Positions 1-6,341 of a DNA stretch of 6,993 nucleotides are shown piece after piece. Under the pieces are notes generated by a model. It ran no database searches. It had not been told where the DNA came from and saw only the letters and a list, made by a program, of their open reading frames with translations. The stretch spans positions 1 through 6,993 of the forward strand of contig QIEW01000425.1 in NCBI GenBank assembly GCA_003230535.1, written 5' to 3'. A program made the position numbers and the translations under genes. Each line of letters opens with the position of its first letter. Position 1 is the stretch's first letter. The stretch comes from a bacterium (GTDB lineage Bacteria; SZUA-182; SZUA-191).

Positions 1-2597
1 AGCAGCTCTTTGCCCCTAGCATCCGGTGTTACCTCGACTTTGTCCCCATCCTTGACCTCGCCGCTGATTAGGTGTCTTCCTAAAGGGGTTTCCACATAGT
101 TTTGGATGGCGCGGCGGAGCGGCCGGGCGCCATAGGAAGGATCGTAGCCGACGGTGACCAGGAACTTTTTGGCTTCCGGGGTTAGTTCCATGGTAATTTT
201 CCGCTCAGCCAGACGTTGAGAGAGCCGCTCAAGCTGGATGTCCACAATCTGCCGGAGTTGCTCCTGGGTAAGGCTATGGAACACTACCAGGTCGTCGATC
301 CGGTTTAGGAACTCGGGCCTAAAATGCTGCCGTAAGGCTGTGAGGACCGCATCTTTCATCTGTTGATAAGCCTTGGGGCCTGTCTCCCGGTAGCCTAATA
401 TATACTGGCTGCCGACGTTGGAGGTCATGATCAGCACTGTATTTTTAAAGTCCACCGTCCGGCCGTGCGAGTCAGTGAGACGCCCGTCATCGAGTACCTG
501 AAGCAGGACGTTGAACACTTCCTGGTGAGCCTTCTCTATCTCGTCAAACAGTACCGCGGAATAGGGTTTACGCCGCACAGCTTCTGTGAGTTGCCCGCCC
601 TCCTCATAACCCACATAACCGGGAGGCGCGCCAATCAGCCGCGCGACAGTATGTCTCTCCATATACTCGGACATGTCTATCCTGACCATCGCCTGCTCGT
701 CATCAAACAAGAACTCAGCCAATGCCCGGGCCAATTCCGTTTTGCCTACGCCGGTCGGCCCCATAAAGATAAAGCTGCCAATGGGCCTCTCAGGGTTTTT
801 TAAACCCGCCCGGGAGCGGATAACCGCTGCCGATACCGCCGTTACCGCCTCATCCTGACCTACTACCCGCTTATGCAGATGCTCCTCCAGATGCAGGAGT
901 TTCTCTTTCTCGCCCTCCATCAATTTGCTTACCGGAATACCGGTCCAGCGGCTGACCACCTCGGCAATATCGTCCTCGTCCACCTCTTCCTTAAGCAATT
1001 GCTTAGCGTCGCCTTTTGCCTGCCGCTCTTCCGCCTCCTTTAGCTTCTGCTCCAACGGGAGCAGCTTCCCATATTTTAGCTGGGCCAGACGCTCCAGTTC
1101 ATAGTTCCGTTCGGCCTGCTCAATCTGATACTTTATGGCCTCCATTTCTTCTTTGGCCTTACGCAGTTGGGATATCTCTTCTTTTTCCTTTTGCCATTGT
1201 GTTTTAAGAGTTGCTTCCCGGGCTTTCAATTCTTCCAGTTCATTTTCCAGAAGTTCCAACCGGTGTTGAGATTCCAGGTCCTTTTCTTTTTTCAATGCCT
1301 GGCGCTCGATTTCAAGTTGCATAATGCGGCGCATGATTTCATCCAACTCGGCCGGCATACTGTCAATTTCAGTCCGTAGACGCGCGCCCGCCTCATCCAT
1401 CAAATCTATGGCCTTATCCGGCAGGAAGCGGTCTGAGATGTAACGGTGAGAAAGCGCCGCCGCCGCCACCAATGCGGTATCTTTTATTCGGATGCCGTGA
1501 TGTACCTCGTAGCGTTCCCGCAGGCCCCGCAGAATGGAGATGGTATCTTCCACGGACGGCTGATCCGTCATAATCGGTTGGAAACGCCGCTCCAGGGCGG
1601 CATCCTTCTCCAGGTATTTACGATACTCATTAATAGTAGTTGCTCCAATACAATGAAGTTCTCCCCTGGCCAACATTGGTTTCAGCAAATTACCGGCATC
1701 CATCGACCCTTCGGCGCGTCCTGCTCCCACTACATTATGAAGCTCATCAATGAACATAATAATCTTGCCGTTGGATTCCTGAACCTCCTTGAGCACCGCC
1801 TTCAGCCGTTCCTCAAATTCACCCCTGAACTTGGCTCCCGCCACCAGCGCCCCCATGTCCAGGGCGTTAATCTTTTTATCTTTTAGTCCCTCCGGCACAT
1901 CCCCCCGCACAATACGCTGGGCCAGGCCCTCTACAATGGCTGTTTTGCCTACGCCCGGCTCCCCGATCAATACCGGATTGTTCTTGGTGCGGCGGGAAAG
2001 AACTTGCACCACCCGCCGGATCTCCTCATCCCGCCCGATTACCGGGTCCAGCTTTCCGGCATCCGCGGCGGCCGTCAGGTCCCGGCCATAGCGCTCCAGC
2101 GCTTGGTACGTCTGTTCCGGATTAGGGGAAGTAATCCGCTGGGTTCCCCGAACCTTAGCCAAAGCGGACAAAAATGCGTTACGGGTCAGCCCCAATTGCC
2201 GCAGGAGCTGTCCCAGCGGATCGGTTCGATCCCCGTCCAGCATGGCCAATACCAGATGTTCCCCACTGATGTATTCATCACTAAGCTTTTTAGCTTCGTC
2301 GTCAGCTTTAAGAAGTTGTTGGTTCAGGCGATTGGCAATATAAACAGTAGAAGACGCTCCACTTCCGATGACTTTGGGAAATCTTTCCAACGCCTCTTGT
2401 AAACGGCGGCCGAGCTTCTCCTTAAGGGAAGCGTCTATCTTGTCGAGCACTTTTGGAATAAGTCCTTCAGGTTGATTCAACAACGCCAGCATGAGATGTT
2501 CCGCATCGACTTGCTGGTGGTTTCTTTGTCGCGCTAAACTCTGGGCGCCGCCTAATGCGGCCTGAGCCTTCTCAGTAAAACGATTTATGTCTATCAT
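1..2597 (-). CDS. clpB: ATP-dependent chaperone ClpB (Hsp100 disaggregase), 3' end cut by the window
   Basis: ClpB is a cytoplasmic hexameric AAA+ machine that pulls proteins out of aggregates together with DnaK/DnaJ/GrpE. Reading the minus strand from ATG at 2597 gives 865 uninterrupted codons; the family is usually about 860-870 residues, so only a few C-terminal residues are missing. Seen in order: a two-repeat Clp N domain (about 1-150); first AAA domain with Walker A GEPGVGKT (Lys218), pore loop [12 protein letters not shown], Walker B IIMFIDE and arginine-finger region LERRFQPI; a long charged coiled-coil middle domain (about 415-540) that marks ClpB rather than ClpA or ClpC; second AAA domain with Walker A GPTGVGKT (Lys619), pore loop GYVGYEEGG, Walker B VLFDE and sensor region [18 protein letters not shown] lies about 12 bases before the start. 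No frameshift or missing catalytic residue was seen. It is divergent from the gene at 2867. The identification is certain. Confidence 0.98.
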   Translation of the reverse strand, partial: MIDINRFTEKAQAALGGAQSLARQRNHQQVDAEHLMLALLNQPEGLIPKVLDKIDASLKEKLGRRLQEALERFPKVIGSGASSTVYIANRLNQQLLKADDEAKKLSDEYISGEHLVLAMLDGDRTDPLGQLLRQLGLTRNAFLSALAKVRGTQRITSPNPEQTYQALERYGRDLTAAADAGKLDPVIGRDEEIRRVVQVLSRRTKNNPVLIGEPGVGKTAIVEGLAQRIVRGDVPEGLKDKKINALDMGALVAGAKFRGEFEERLKAVLKEVQESNGKIIMFIDELHNVVGAGRAEGSMDAGNLLKPMLARGELHCIGATTINEYRKYLEKDAALERRFQPIMTDQPSVEDTISILRGLRERYEVHHGIRIKDTALVAAAALSHRYISDRFLPDKAIDLMDEAGARLRTEIDSMPAELDEIMRRIMQLEIERQALKKEKDLESQHRLELLENELEELKAREATLKTQWQKEKEEISQLRKAKEEMEAIKYQIEQAERNYELERLAQLKYGKLLPLEQKLKEAEERQAKGDAKQLLKEEVDEDDIAEVVSRWTGIPVSKLMEGEKEKLLHLEEHLHKRVVGQDEAVTAVSAAVIRSRAGLKNPERPIGSFIFMGPTGVGKTELARALAEFLFDDEQAMVRIDMSEYMERHTVARLIGAPPGYVGYEEGGQLTEAVRRKPYSAVLFDEIEKAHQEVFNVLLQVLDDGRLTDSHGRTVDFKNTVLIMTSNVGSQYILGYRETGPKAYQQMKDAVLTALRQHFRPEFLNRIDDLVVFHSLTQEQLRQIVDIQLERLSQRLAERKITMELTPEAKKFLVTVGYDPSYGARPLRRAIQNYVETPLGRHLISGEVKDGDKVEVTPDARGKEL

Positions 2598-2678
2598 ATC
2601 TTTATTAACTCCACAGTTATAAGGTTTGGGAATTTCCTCTCGCTGCCAAAATTTGTGTTTATGCCAATACTCCGGTTC

Positions 2679-2707
2679 AGTTTACCTTTTTTCCCTGTGA
2701 GATTCAA
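2679..2707 (-). promoter_or_regulatory. Candidate sigma70-type promoter for clpB
   Basis: On the minus strand TTGAAT (2707-2702) and TAAACT (2684-2679) are separated by exactly 17 bases, each matching four of six consensus positions, about 80 bases before the clpB ATG. I saw no CIRCE operator (TTAGCACTC and its inverted copy) and no clear sigma32-type -10 box, so heat-shock control is not visible here. The match is only moderate and the call rests on spacing and position. Confidence 0.35.
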
Positions 2708-2736
2708 ACATTTTATAGCAAACGATAATTATTTAC

Positions 2737-2756
2737 TTACTTGATATCAATAGTAA
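2737..2756. promoter_or_regulatory. Palindrome that could be an operator between clpB and the RAM-domain gene
   Basis: TTGATATCAA (2741-2750) is a perfect 10-base palindrome, and TTAC (2737-2740) and GTAA (2753-2756) extend the symmetry with a two-base offset. It lies in the A+T-rich divergent intergenic region, 110 bases before the gene at 2867. A short symmetrical site in such a place could bind a dimeric regulator, but nothing in the sequence identifies which. A chance palindrome of this length is quite possible. Confidence 0.2.
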
Positions 2757-2866
2757 AGTAACCGGTCTTTAGTTTTTATACTTCCATCTACACCAAAAAA
2801 TATGGTAATTTAACAGAGTTAACTTAGAATGTAGTTCTGTGGCTAAAAAATATGTGAGGAGGATGG

Positions 2867-3100
2867 ATGGAGACATTTGTCTACATTTTTATCGAGGCCG
2901 AGCAGACGGAGACCTGGAAAATTACGCAGGAATTAAAGAAATACTCTGAAGTAGTAGAAGCGCATTGTGTATCGGGACCCTATGACATTATCGTTCAACT
3001 GAAGGTGCCCGACATTAAGTCCCTGTCAGAGTTCCTAAATAGCTCCGTTTATCCCATCTCCGGCGTGAGGCGCACCCTATCTAACATTGTCGTGGATTAA
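2867..3100 (+). CDS. Stand-alone Lrp/AsnC effector-binding (RAM) domain protein
   Basis: The 77-residue product corresponds to the C-terminal effector-binding domain of Lrp/AsnC regulators without the helix-turn-helix. Visible signs are the N-terminal strand [10 protein letters not shown], the helix [14 protein letters not shown], the strand [21 protein letters not shown] with the family's GxYD pattern (residues 37-40), and the final helix-strand [13 protein letters not shown]. Such single-domain proteins form dimers or higher oligomers and are thought to bind amino acids or to modulate full-length Lrp proteins; the ligand here is unknown. GAGGAGG at 2856-2862, four bases before the ATG, supports the start. 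The gene reads towards purQ, 80 bases away, and may be cotranscribed with it. It is not PurS, although PurS is of similar size and often sits beside purQ. The domain call is strong; the function is open. Confidence 0.88.
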   Translation: METFVYIFIEAEQTETWKITQELKKYSEVVEAHCVSGPYDIIVQLKVPDIKSLSEFLNSSVYPISGVRRTLSNIVVD

Positions 3101-3180
3101 CATCCAATCTGTTTTCAAGAAGCTCCTTAACGGCATTAAATTTATCGCAATTAAACTTCTATTTTGATAGAACAGAGAAG

Positions 3181-3897
3181 ATGAAATTTGGAATAGTGGT
3201 TTTTCCCGGCTCCAATTGCGACCATGACTGCTACCATGTGCTGGCGCATGTGTTGGGACAGCCATGTGATTTCTTATGGCACAAGCAGGCATGCCGCCTG
3301 GATGATTATAGCTGCATCATTCTCCCTGGGGGATTTTCCTACGGCGATTATCTGAGAGCGGGAGCGATCGCCCAATTCTCGCCCATCTTGCGCCAACTCC
3401 CCGAATATGCCGGCGGCGGCGGGCTGGTATTGGGAATTTGCAACGGCTTCCAGATCCTGCTTGAGTTGGGCCTCCTGCCGGGGGCGATGCGTTATAACCG
3501 CAGCTTGCGGTTCATCTGTCGGGAGGTTTATGTCCGGGTGGAAAATGTAGAGACGCCTTACACCAAAAGCTGCCGTCCCGGGCAAGTTCTCTCCATCCCC
3601 ATCGCCCATATGGAAGGCAATTACTATGCTGATGAGGCTGCTCTGGGCAGACTTAAGGCTCATAACCAAGTGGTATTACGCTACTGTACCCCCCAAGGGG
3701 AGATAACCCCGGAGGCTAATCCTAACGGCGCCTTGGAGAACATCGCCGGTATCTGCAATGAGCGGGGCAATGTCCTGGGGATGATGCCCCACCCTGAACG
3801 CTGTAGTGAAGCAATCTTAGGCTTGTCGGGAGCTAGCTCCGGCGATGGCCGGCTGCTTTTTGAGTCGGTAATTAGGGCGGCTGTGCCGGAGCAATAA
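3181..3897 (+). CDS. purQ: Phosphoribosylformylglycinamidine (FGAM) synthase subunit PurQ, glutaminase
   Basis: PurQ is a class I glutamine amidotransferase. It frees ammonia from glutamine and passes it to PurL, which converts FGAR to FGAM in the fourth step of cytoplasmic de novo purine synthesis. The 238-residue product begins with the family signature [16 protein letters not shown] and contains [15 protein letters not shown] (50-64), the nucleophile elbow GICNGFQIL with Cys87, and MPHPER with His204 and Glu206 completing the triad. The length is normal (about 220-240). No in-frame ATG precedes 3181 and the protein starts where the family does, although the ribosome-binding site is weak (GAGAAG directly before the ATG). 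The partner purL begins only at 6759, which is unusual because the two are normally adjacent. Confidence 0.98.
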   Translation: MKFGIVVFPGSNCDHDCYHVLAHVLGQPCDFLWHKQACRLDDYSCIILPGGFSYGDYLRAGAIAQFSPILRQLPEYAGGGGLVLGICNGFQILLELGLLPGAMRYNRSLRFICREVYVRVENVETPYTKSCRPGQVLSIPIAHMEGNYYADEAALGRLKAHNQVVLRYCTPQGEITPEANPNGALENIAGICNERGNVLGMMPHPERCSEAILGLSGASSGDGRLLFESVIRAAVPEQ

Positions 3898-3905
3898 TTG
3901 TAGTC

Positions 3906-3949
3906 GCCCAATTCATTGGGCAAAAATTGGTCGGCCTGGATTTACCAGG
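3906..3949. other. Two small stem-loops after purQ, possible convergent terminator region
   Basis: Nine bases after the purQ stop, GCCCAA-TTCA-TTGGGC (3906-3921) can form a 6-bp hairpin. It is followed by CCTGG-ATTTA-CCAGG (3935-3949). The region separates purQ from the convergent membrane-protein genes that end at 3987, where transcription should stop from both sides. Neither hairpin has a proper T tract on either strand, so a canonical intrinsic terminator is not shown. The stretch 3950-3986 holds nothing else that I can support. Confidence 0.3.
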
Positions 3950-3986
3950 TAAAAGAAGGGAGCAGAGGCATGAATGTCATGAGACA

Positions 3987-4088
3987 TCATTTATGATGGC
4001 GCTTTCTGTAGTCTTTATAGATAATAGGGGCGGTAAAGATAATGACAAGAGTCGTCAAGGTAAGAAAAAACCATGATAGTGGGTGCAT
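3987..4088 (-). CDS. 33-residue single-pass membrane peptide, hypothetical
   Basis: This tiny open frame begins MHPLSWFFLTLTTLVIIFTA and ends with the basic tail YKDYRKRHHK. About 20 hydrophobic residues (4-23) should form one membrane helix, with the positively charged tail inside the cytoplasm. The start is convincing because a strong AGGAGGTGA Shine-Dalgarno lies 6 bases upstream, embedded in the last codons and stop of the gene at 4279-4091. Start and upstream stop are two bases apart, so the pair should be cotranscribed and translationally coupled. I do not recognise a family. It could be a small accessory subunit of a membrane complex, but no partner gene is visible. The evidence that it is translated is the ribosome-binding site and the coupling. 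Confidence 0.6.
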   Translation of the reverse strand: MHPLSWFFLTLTTLVIIFTAPIIYKDYRKRHHK

Positions 4089-4090
4089 CT

Positions 4091-4279
4091 TTATTCACCT
4101 CCTCTTAAAATGATATATCCTAAAGTGTAACAAGTCAAACAGAAAAGTATGCCCAAAGCAAACACATCCAGAGCAAAGGACTCTTTTGATAGGAATTGAC
4201 CAAACACCAAAGCGCCTATGGCGAAATTGCCTAGGTTGCCCAGTTTGTCTGAAAGAAATTTCCTTTGGTCTTCCCTCAT
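4091..4279 (-). CDS. 62-residue small membrane protein, hypothetical
   Basis: The product has a charged N-terminus (MREDQRKFLSDKLGNLGN, 1-18), then two hydrophobic stretches, roughly 19-31 (FAIGALVFGQFLS) and 36-58 (ALDVFALGILFCLTCYTLGYIIL), ending RGGE. It resembles the widespread small proteins that open with a 'KFLSDKLGdLgN' pattern before two membrane segments, a resemblance recalled and not searched. No function is known to me. The ATG at 4279 is the first start after an in-frame TGA at 4294-4292, and there is no Shine-Dalgarno before it. A good promoter instead ends 6 bases upstream, suggesting a leaderless message. It is followed at once by the 33-residue gene, and both point against purQ and purL. 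An overlapping 98-codon frame (4391-4095) lacks this membrane pattern and was not chosen. Confidence 0.72.
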   Translation of the reverse strand: MREDQRKFLSDKLGNLGNFAIGALVFGQFLSKESFALDVFALGILFCLTCYTLGYIILRGGE

Positions 4280-4285
4280 ATAAAA

Positions 4286-4314
4286 ACCATATCATGATAA
4301 ATACCATTTGGCAA
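4286..4314 (-). promoter_or_regulatory. Promoter for the two small membrane-protein genes, possibly leaderless
   Basis: On the minus strand TTGCCA (4314-4309, five of six consensus) and TATGGT (4291-4286, four of six) are 17 bases apart. The -10 box ends 6 bases before the ATG at 4279, so transcription should begin at or very near that ATG. This agrees with the lack of a ribosome-binding site there. The leaderless start is inferred from geometry. Confidence 0.5.
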
Positions 4315-4412
4315 TTAATGATTAAGGGGTGTAAAAGCGGCTTATACGAAGCCAAATTATCGAAGGTAAGGTAAACGAAATAGCAACACAATCTATTATC
4401 ATCAGCGATAAT

Positions 4413-4445
4413 GGTTGGGTTTCGTTTTCGTACCTCAACCCAACC
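4413..4445. repeat. Palindromic intergenic repeat with GGTTGGGTT / AACCCAACC arms
   Basis: Perfect 9-base arms GGTTGGGTT (4413-4421) and AACCCAACC (4437-4445) flank a 15-base loop. Read on the minus strand the unit runs GTAGGTTGGGTTGAGG and then ACGAAACCCAACC, a pattern I recall as a dispersed intergenic palindrome in many unrelated bacteria (established only as recollection). Its right end touches the broken HEPN tail at 4449. A separate hairpin (ATTATC-ATCAGC-GATAAT, 4395-4412) sits directly to its left. It may be a REP- or MITE-like element; no transposase is present. Confidence 0.6.
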
Positions 4446-4448
4446 TAC

Positions 4449-4592
4449 ATGAAAGTCTCAAAGGAGTTTAGCCAAGAGGTGGGGGAGAATGTGTTGAAGA
4501 TGGAAGGGGCATTTTCAGTTCTCTTATCCAAATGGCCTCCCCATCCAGGAAGGAGGAAGTCTGACCGGCCATCAAAAGGGGAATGCCTATGA
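4449..4592 (+). pseudogene. Relic of a HEPN-domain gene (3' part only)
   Basis: Positions 4456-4493 match 5927-5964, inside the intact HEPN gene, at 36 of 38 bases, including a run of 22 identical ones, in the same codon phase: KVSKEFSQEVGENVL here against GKLSKEFSQEVAENVL there. The first 90 or so codons of a HEPN gene are absent, and after about codon 16 the similarity ends. The open frame from ATG 4449 runs 47 codons, but the rest (…SKWPPHPGRRKSDRPSKGECL) resembles nothing I know and the frame has no ribosome-binding site. Read as a truncated duplicate or leftover of an earlier HEPN/MNT insertion, not a working gene. The 5' break coincides with the edge of the palindromic repeat ending at 4445. 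The wider stretch 4280-4685 holds no other gene that I can support. Confidence 0.65.
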
Positions 4593-4628
4593 ATGGATTA
4601 CAGAGGAAGCAGTAGGTTTGAGACAGGT

Positions 4629-4644
4629 GGGAGCTTAAGCTCCC
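4629..4644. promoter_or_regulatory. Perfect 16-base palindrome in the leader of the secreted-protein gene
   Basis: GGGAGCTTAAGCTCCC is its own reverse complement and lies 41 bases before the ATG at 4686. It could be an operator for a dimeric repressor or a short hairpin in the mRNA leader. I saw no promoter boxes clear enough to place it relative to transcription, and no known riboswitch pattern in 4593-4685. Confidence 0.3.
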
Positions 4645-4685
4645 CGAACAGGAATATATCCGTAAATTTTAACCAGGAGGAAGCC

Positions 4686-5522
4686 ATGAGGAAGGTAAGG
4701 AGTTGTGGGTGGTTAGTAGTGATCGGATTGTTTGTTTCATTAAGCATGCTCTCAGCCAATTCAGTTTATGCTCAGGCGAATTTGGCTCATGTGGAGCTGG
4801 AATTCGAAAGATGTCAGGCTCTGTGCCATGATGGTCCAAAACACGTAAACGGCTTACAGCGTGCTGCTGGAATGGAAATTGAGGTTGAAGGACAGAATAT
4901 TGACACAGTGGTACTACATCACCCCCTGGGGCCAGCCATGCTCTTACGGGAAAGATTATCGCAGGGAGGTTTTTATTCTGGGTATGAGATATGGATAGAT
5001 GGTGGGTTAGATGAAGTGCTGGCCAGATTTCCTGACGGCACCTATCAGTTTGTAATAAAATATAGAGACGGTTCTCACCAAACTATCAATGCCGTCTTAG
5101 GTGGGGAGTTCCCGGATTATCCGGTGTTTACCAACCATATGCCAGGGGATGTGTTAGATCCAAATAATACTACTTTTGAATGGAATGCGGTAGGTGGTGG
5201 CCCGGTCTGGGAATATGCGCTAGGGATAGAGGCAGAGGGGACTTTCGGGGCTAATCTGTCTGTGGATTTCCCAAGCGGTCAACCATCTTATACCTACAAT
5301 GTTCCCCCGGGACTGTTGGAGTACGGCCAGAACTATGGGGCGGACATTGAGGCTGAGGGCGAAGGAACCGGTGGAGCAGGTTGGACCACTCAGAAAAGCA
5401 GTGCGTCTTTGTATTGGTTTTCCACACTACCCCCGCCAGCGGGAGATGGACAGTCTCCGGCGGCAAGCGGCTCCGGCTCGGCAGGTAGGATGAGTTGCCC
5501 GCGGAGACACAGAAGGAAGTAA
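4686..5522 (+). CDS. Secreted beta-rich protein of unknown function
   Basis: The 278-residue product has a Sec signal peptide: MRKVRSC, a hydrophobic core (9-24) and a likely cut after VYA (residue 29). AGGAGG at 4675-4680, five bases before the ATG, fixes this start. The frame is open back to an ATG at 4593, but that would bury the signal peptide behind 31 residues. The mature part seems to hold two beta domains: about 34-140, with FPDGTYQFVIKYRDGS (115-130), and about 146-245, opening YPVFTNHMPGDVLDP with W166 in a pattern like fibronectin type III folds. The tail is a Pro/Ala/Ser/Gly-rich linker ending in basic RMSCPRRHRRK. A CQALCH motif (43-48) is discussed under findings. I recognise no enzyme or binding family. 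It probably acts in the periplasm or outside the cell. Neighbouring repeats suggest it came with the accessory segment. Confidence 0.8.
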   Translation: MRKVRSCGWLVVIGLFVSLSMLSANSVYAQANLAHVELEFERCQALCHDGPKHVNGLQRAAGMEIEVEGQNIDTVVLHHPLGPAMLLRERLSQGGFYSGYEIWIDGGLDEVLARFPDGTYQFVIKYRDGSHQTINAVLGGEFPDYPVFTNHMPGDVLDPNNTTFEWNAVGGGPVWEYALGIEAEGTFGANLSVDFPSGQPSYTYNVPPGLLEYGQNYGADIEAEGEGTGGAGWTTQKSSASLYWFSTLPPPAGDGQSPAASGSGSAGRMSCPRRHRRK

Positions 5523-5573
5523 CCACGCCGGAATACGGTTAACATACTCCAGTTACCGGAATAGCTGCAATGG

Positions 5574-5599
5574 TAGGGGCGTTCAATTGGACGCCCCTA
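5574..5599. repeat. 26-base near-perfect palindrome with TAGGGGCGT / ACGCCCCTA arms
   Basis: Nine-base arms TAGGGGCGT (5574-5582) and ACGCCCCTA (5591-5599) continue into the centre TCAATTGG with a single T/G mismatch, which would still pair in RNA. Palindromes with GTAGGGGCG-type arms are common dispersed intergenic repeats in bacteria, by recollection. It sits between the secreted-protein gene and the HEPN gene and could end transcription of the former, though no T tract follows. It also covers the TTG at 5587 that is in frame with HEPN, which argues against that start. Confidence 0.6.
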
Positions 5600-5631
5600 T
5601 AACTCAAGATCAGCAAGCATTGGGAAGATCA

Positions 5632-6033
5632 GTGAAAAAAGCTACCAATAATTGGTTACTATCAGCAGCTTATGATTTAAAAACAGCGGAGACCTTATAT
5701 AAAGATAGGCGTTATATTTATGTAGTCTTTATGTGTCATCTGGCTTTGGAGAAGACCTTTAAGGCTATACTGGCGGAGATGTTCCAGAAATTGCCTCCAT
5801 ATACCCATAATCTCAATCGACTTATAGAATTAGGCAACATAAAGTTACCGGAAGGTTATCAAGCATTTGTCAATAGGATAAATCTTCAGAGTGTTCCCAC
5901 AAGATACCCTGAGGATTTTGGGAAGCTCTCAAAGGAGTTTAGCCAAGAAGTGGCGGAGAATGTGCTACAACAAACAAAGGGAATAACTAAATGGTTAAAG
6001 CAAAATTCACTACCGCCGAAATCAGAAAAATAG
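5632..6033 (+). CDS. HEPN domain protein, partner of the adjacent nucleotidyltransferase
   Basis: The 133-residue helical product follows the common HEPN (PF05168-like) pattern: NNWLLSAAYDLKTAETLYKDRRY (6-28), the core helix YVVFMCHLALEKTFKAIL (30-47), PPYTHNLNRLIEL (55-67) and the late RYPEDF (91-96). Members pair with MNT nucleotidyltransferases, usually as the toxin or substrate protein of a toxin-antitoxin unit. The R-X4-6-H ribonuclease motif of the HepT branch is not visible, so RNA cleavage is not supported. I chose GTG at 5632, with GGGAAG at 5622-5627, because the domain begins right after it; a TTG at 5587 would add 15 residues but lies inside a palindrome. The gene overlaps the next by 43 bases, implying coupled translation. 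It is A+T-rich: 5641-5700 has 21 G+C of 60. Confidence 0.85.
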   Translation: MKKATNNWLLSAAYDLKTAETLYKDRRYIYVVFMCHLALEKTFKAILAEMFQKLPPYTHNLNRLIELGNIKLPEGYQAFVNRINLQSVPTRYPEDFGKLSKEFSQEVAENVLQQTKGITKWLKQNSLPPKSEK

Positions 6034-6326
6034 CAAAAACCCTGGCCGGGGAGCTTGAGAAAAATAAAATAGTGGTAGACAAAATTATCTTGTATGGCTC
6101 TTATGCAAAGGGTCATCCCCATGACCATTCCGATATAGATTTGGCTATTATCTCCCCTTCATTTAGAGGCAAGAAGATGCTGGACATTCAGGAAGAATTG
6201 GCCAGAGTGTTTGCTAACTATTTGTCAATAATAGAACCGTTAGGATACTCCACGGAAGATTTCCAATCTGCGGAACCGGAAACATTACTTGGCGAAATCA
6301 AAAAATCCGGGAAGGTTTTATGCTAA
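5991..6326 (+). CDS. Minimal nucleotidyltransferase (MNT), apparently intact
   Basis: This 111-residue protein is a pol-beta-fold minimal nucleotidyltransferase. The signature is complete: KIILYGSYAKG (31-41) with Gly36-Ser37, then SDIDLAI with Asp48 and Asp50 binding metal, and a likely third carboxylate at Glu82 (SIIEPLGYS). Well-studied MntA-type relatives are antitoxins that add AMP units to their HEPN partner; by analogy this one would modify or neutralise the HEPN protein encoded just upstream. The ATG lies inside the end of the HEPN gene (43-base overlap, different frame), preceded by AAGGG about 8 bases upstream. The second MNT gene follows after 15 bases, so all are likely one transcript. 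The fold and motif call is strong; the antitoxin role is inferred from family and context. Confidence 0.9.
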   Translation: MVKAKFTTAEIRKIAKTLAGELEKNKIVVDKIILYGSYAKGHPHDHSDIDLAIISPSFRGKKMLDIQEELARVFANYLSIIEPLGYSTEDFQSAEPETLLGEIKKSGKVLC

Positions 6327-6341
6327 TAAAGAAGATGGGAA

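Noticed and set aside
2598-2866. A CIRCE or other named heat-shock operator before clpB.
   Set aside because: I looked for the TTAGCACTC inverted repeat and found nothing close to it.
2867-3100. Identification of the 77-residue protein as PurS.
   Set aside because: The sequence follows the Lrp/AsnC effector domain with the GPYD pattern and not the PurS pattern.
3274-3669. 131-codon minus-strand frame inside purQ, and similar long plus-strand frames across clpB.
   Set aside because: They are antisense shadows of clearly identified genes and show no domain or ribosome-binding site.
4339-4353. GGCTT-ATACG-AAGCC hairpin as a terminator.
   Set aside because: The stem is only 5 bp, with at most a short T run on the minus strand, and no gene ends there.
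4593-4685. Start of the secreted protein at ATG 4593.
   Set aside because: It would put 31 residues before a normal signal peptide; ATG 4686 has a strong AGGAGG at the right distance.
5587-5631. TTG at 5587 as the start of the HEPN gene, giving 148 residues.
   Set aside because: It lies inside a 26-base palindrome and the extra residues do not look like part of the domain; GTG 5632 with GGGAAG upstream fits better.
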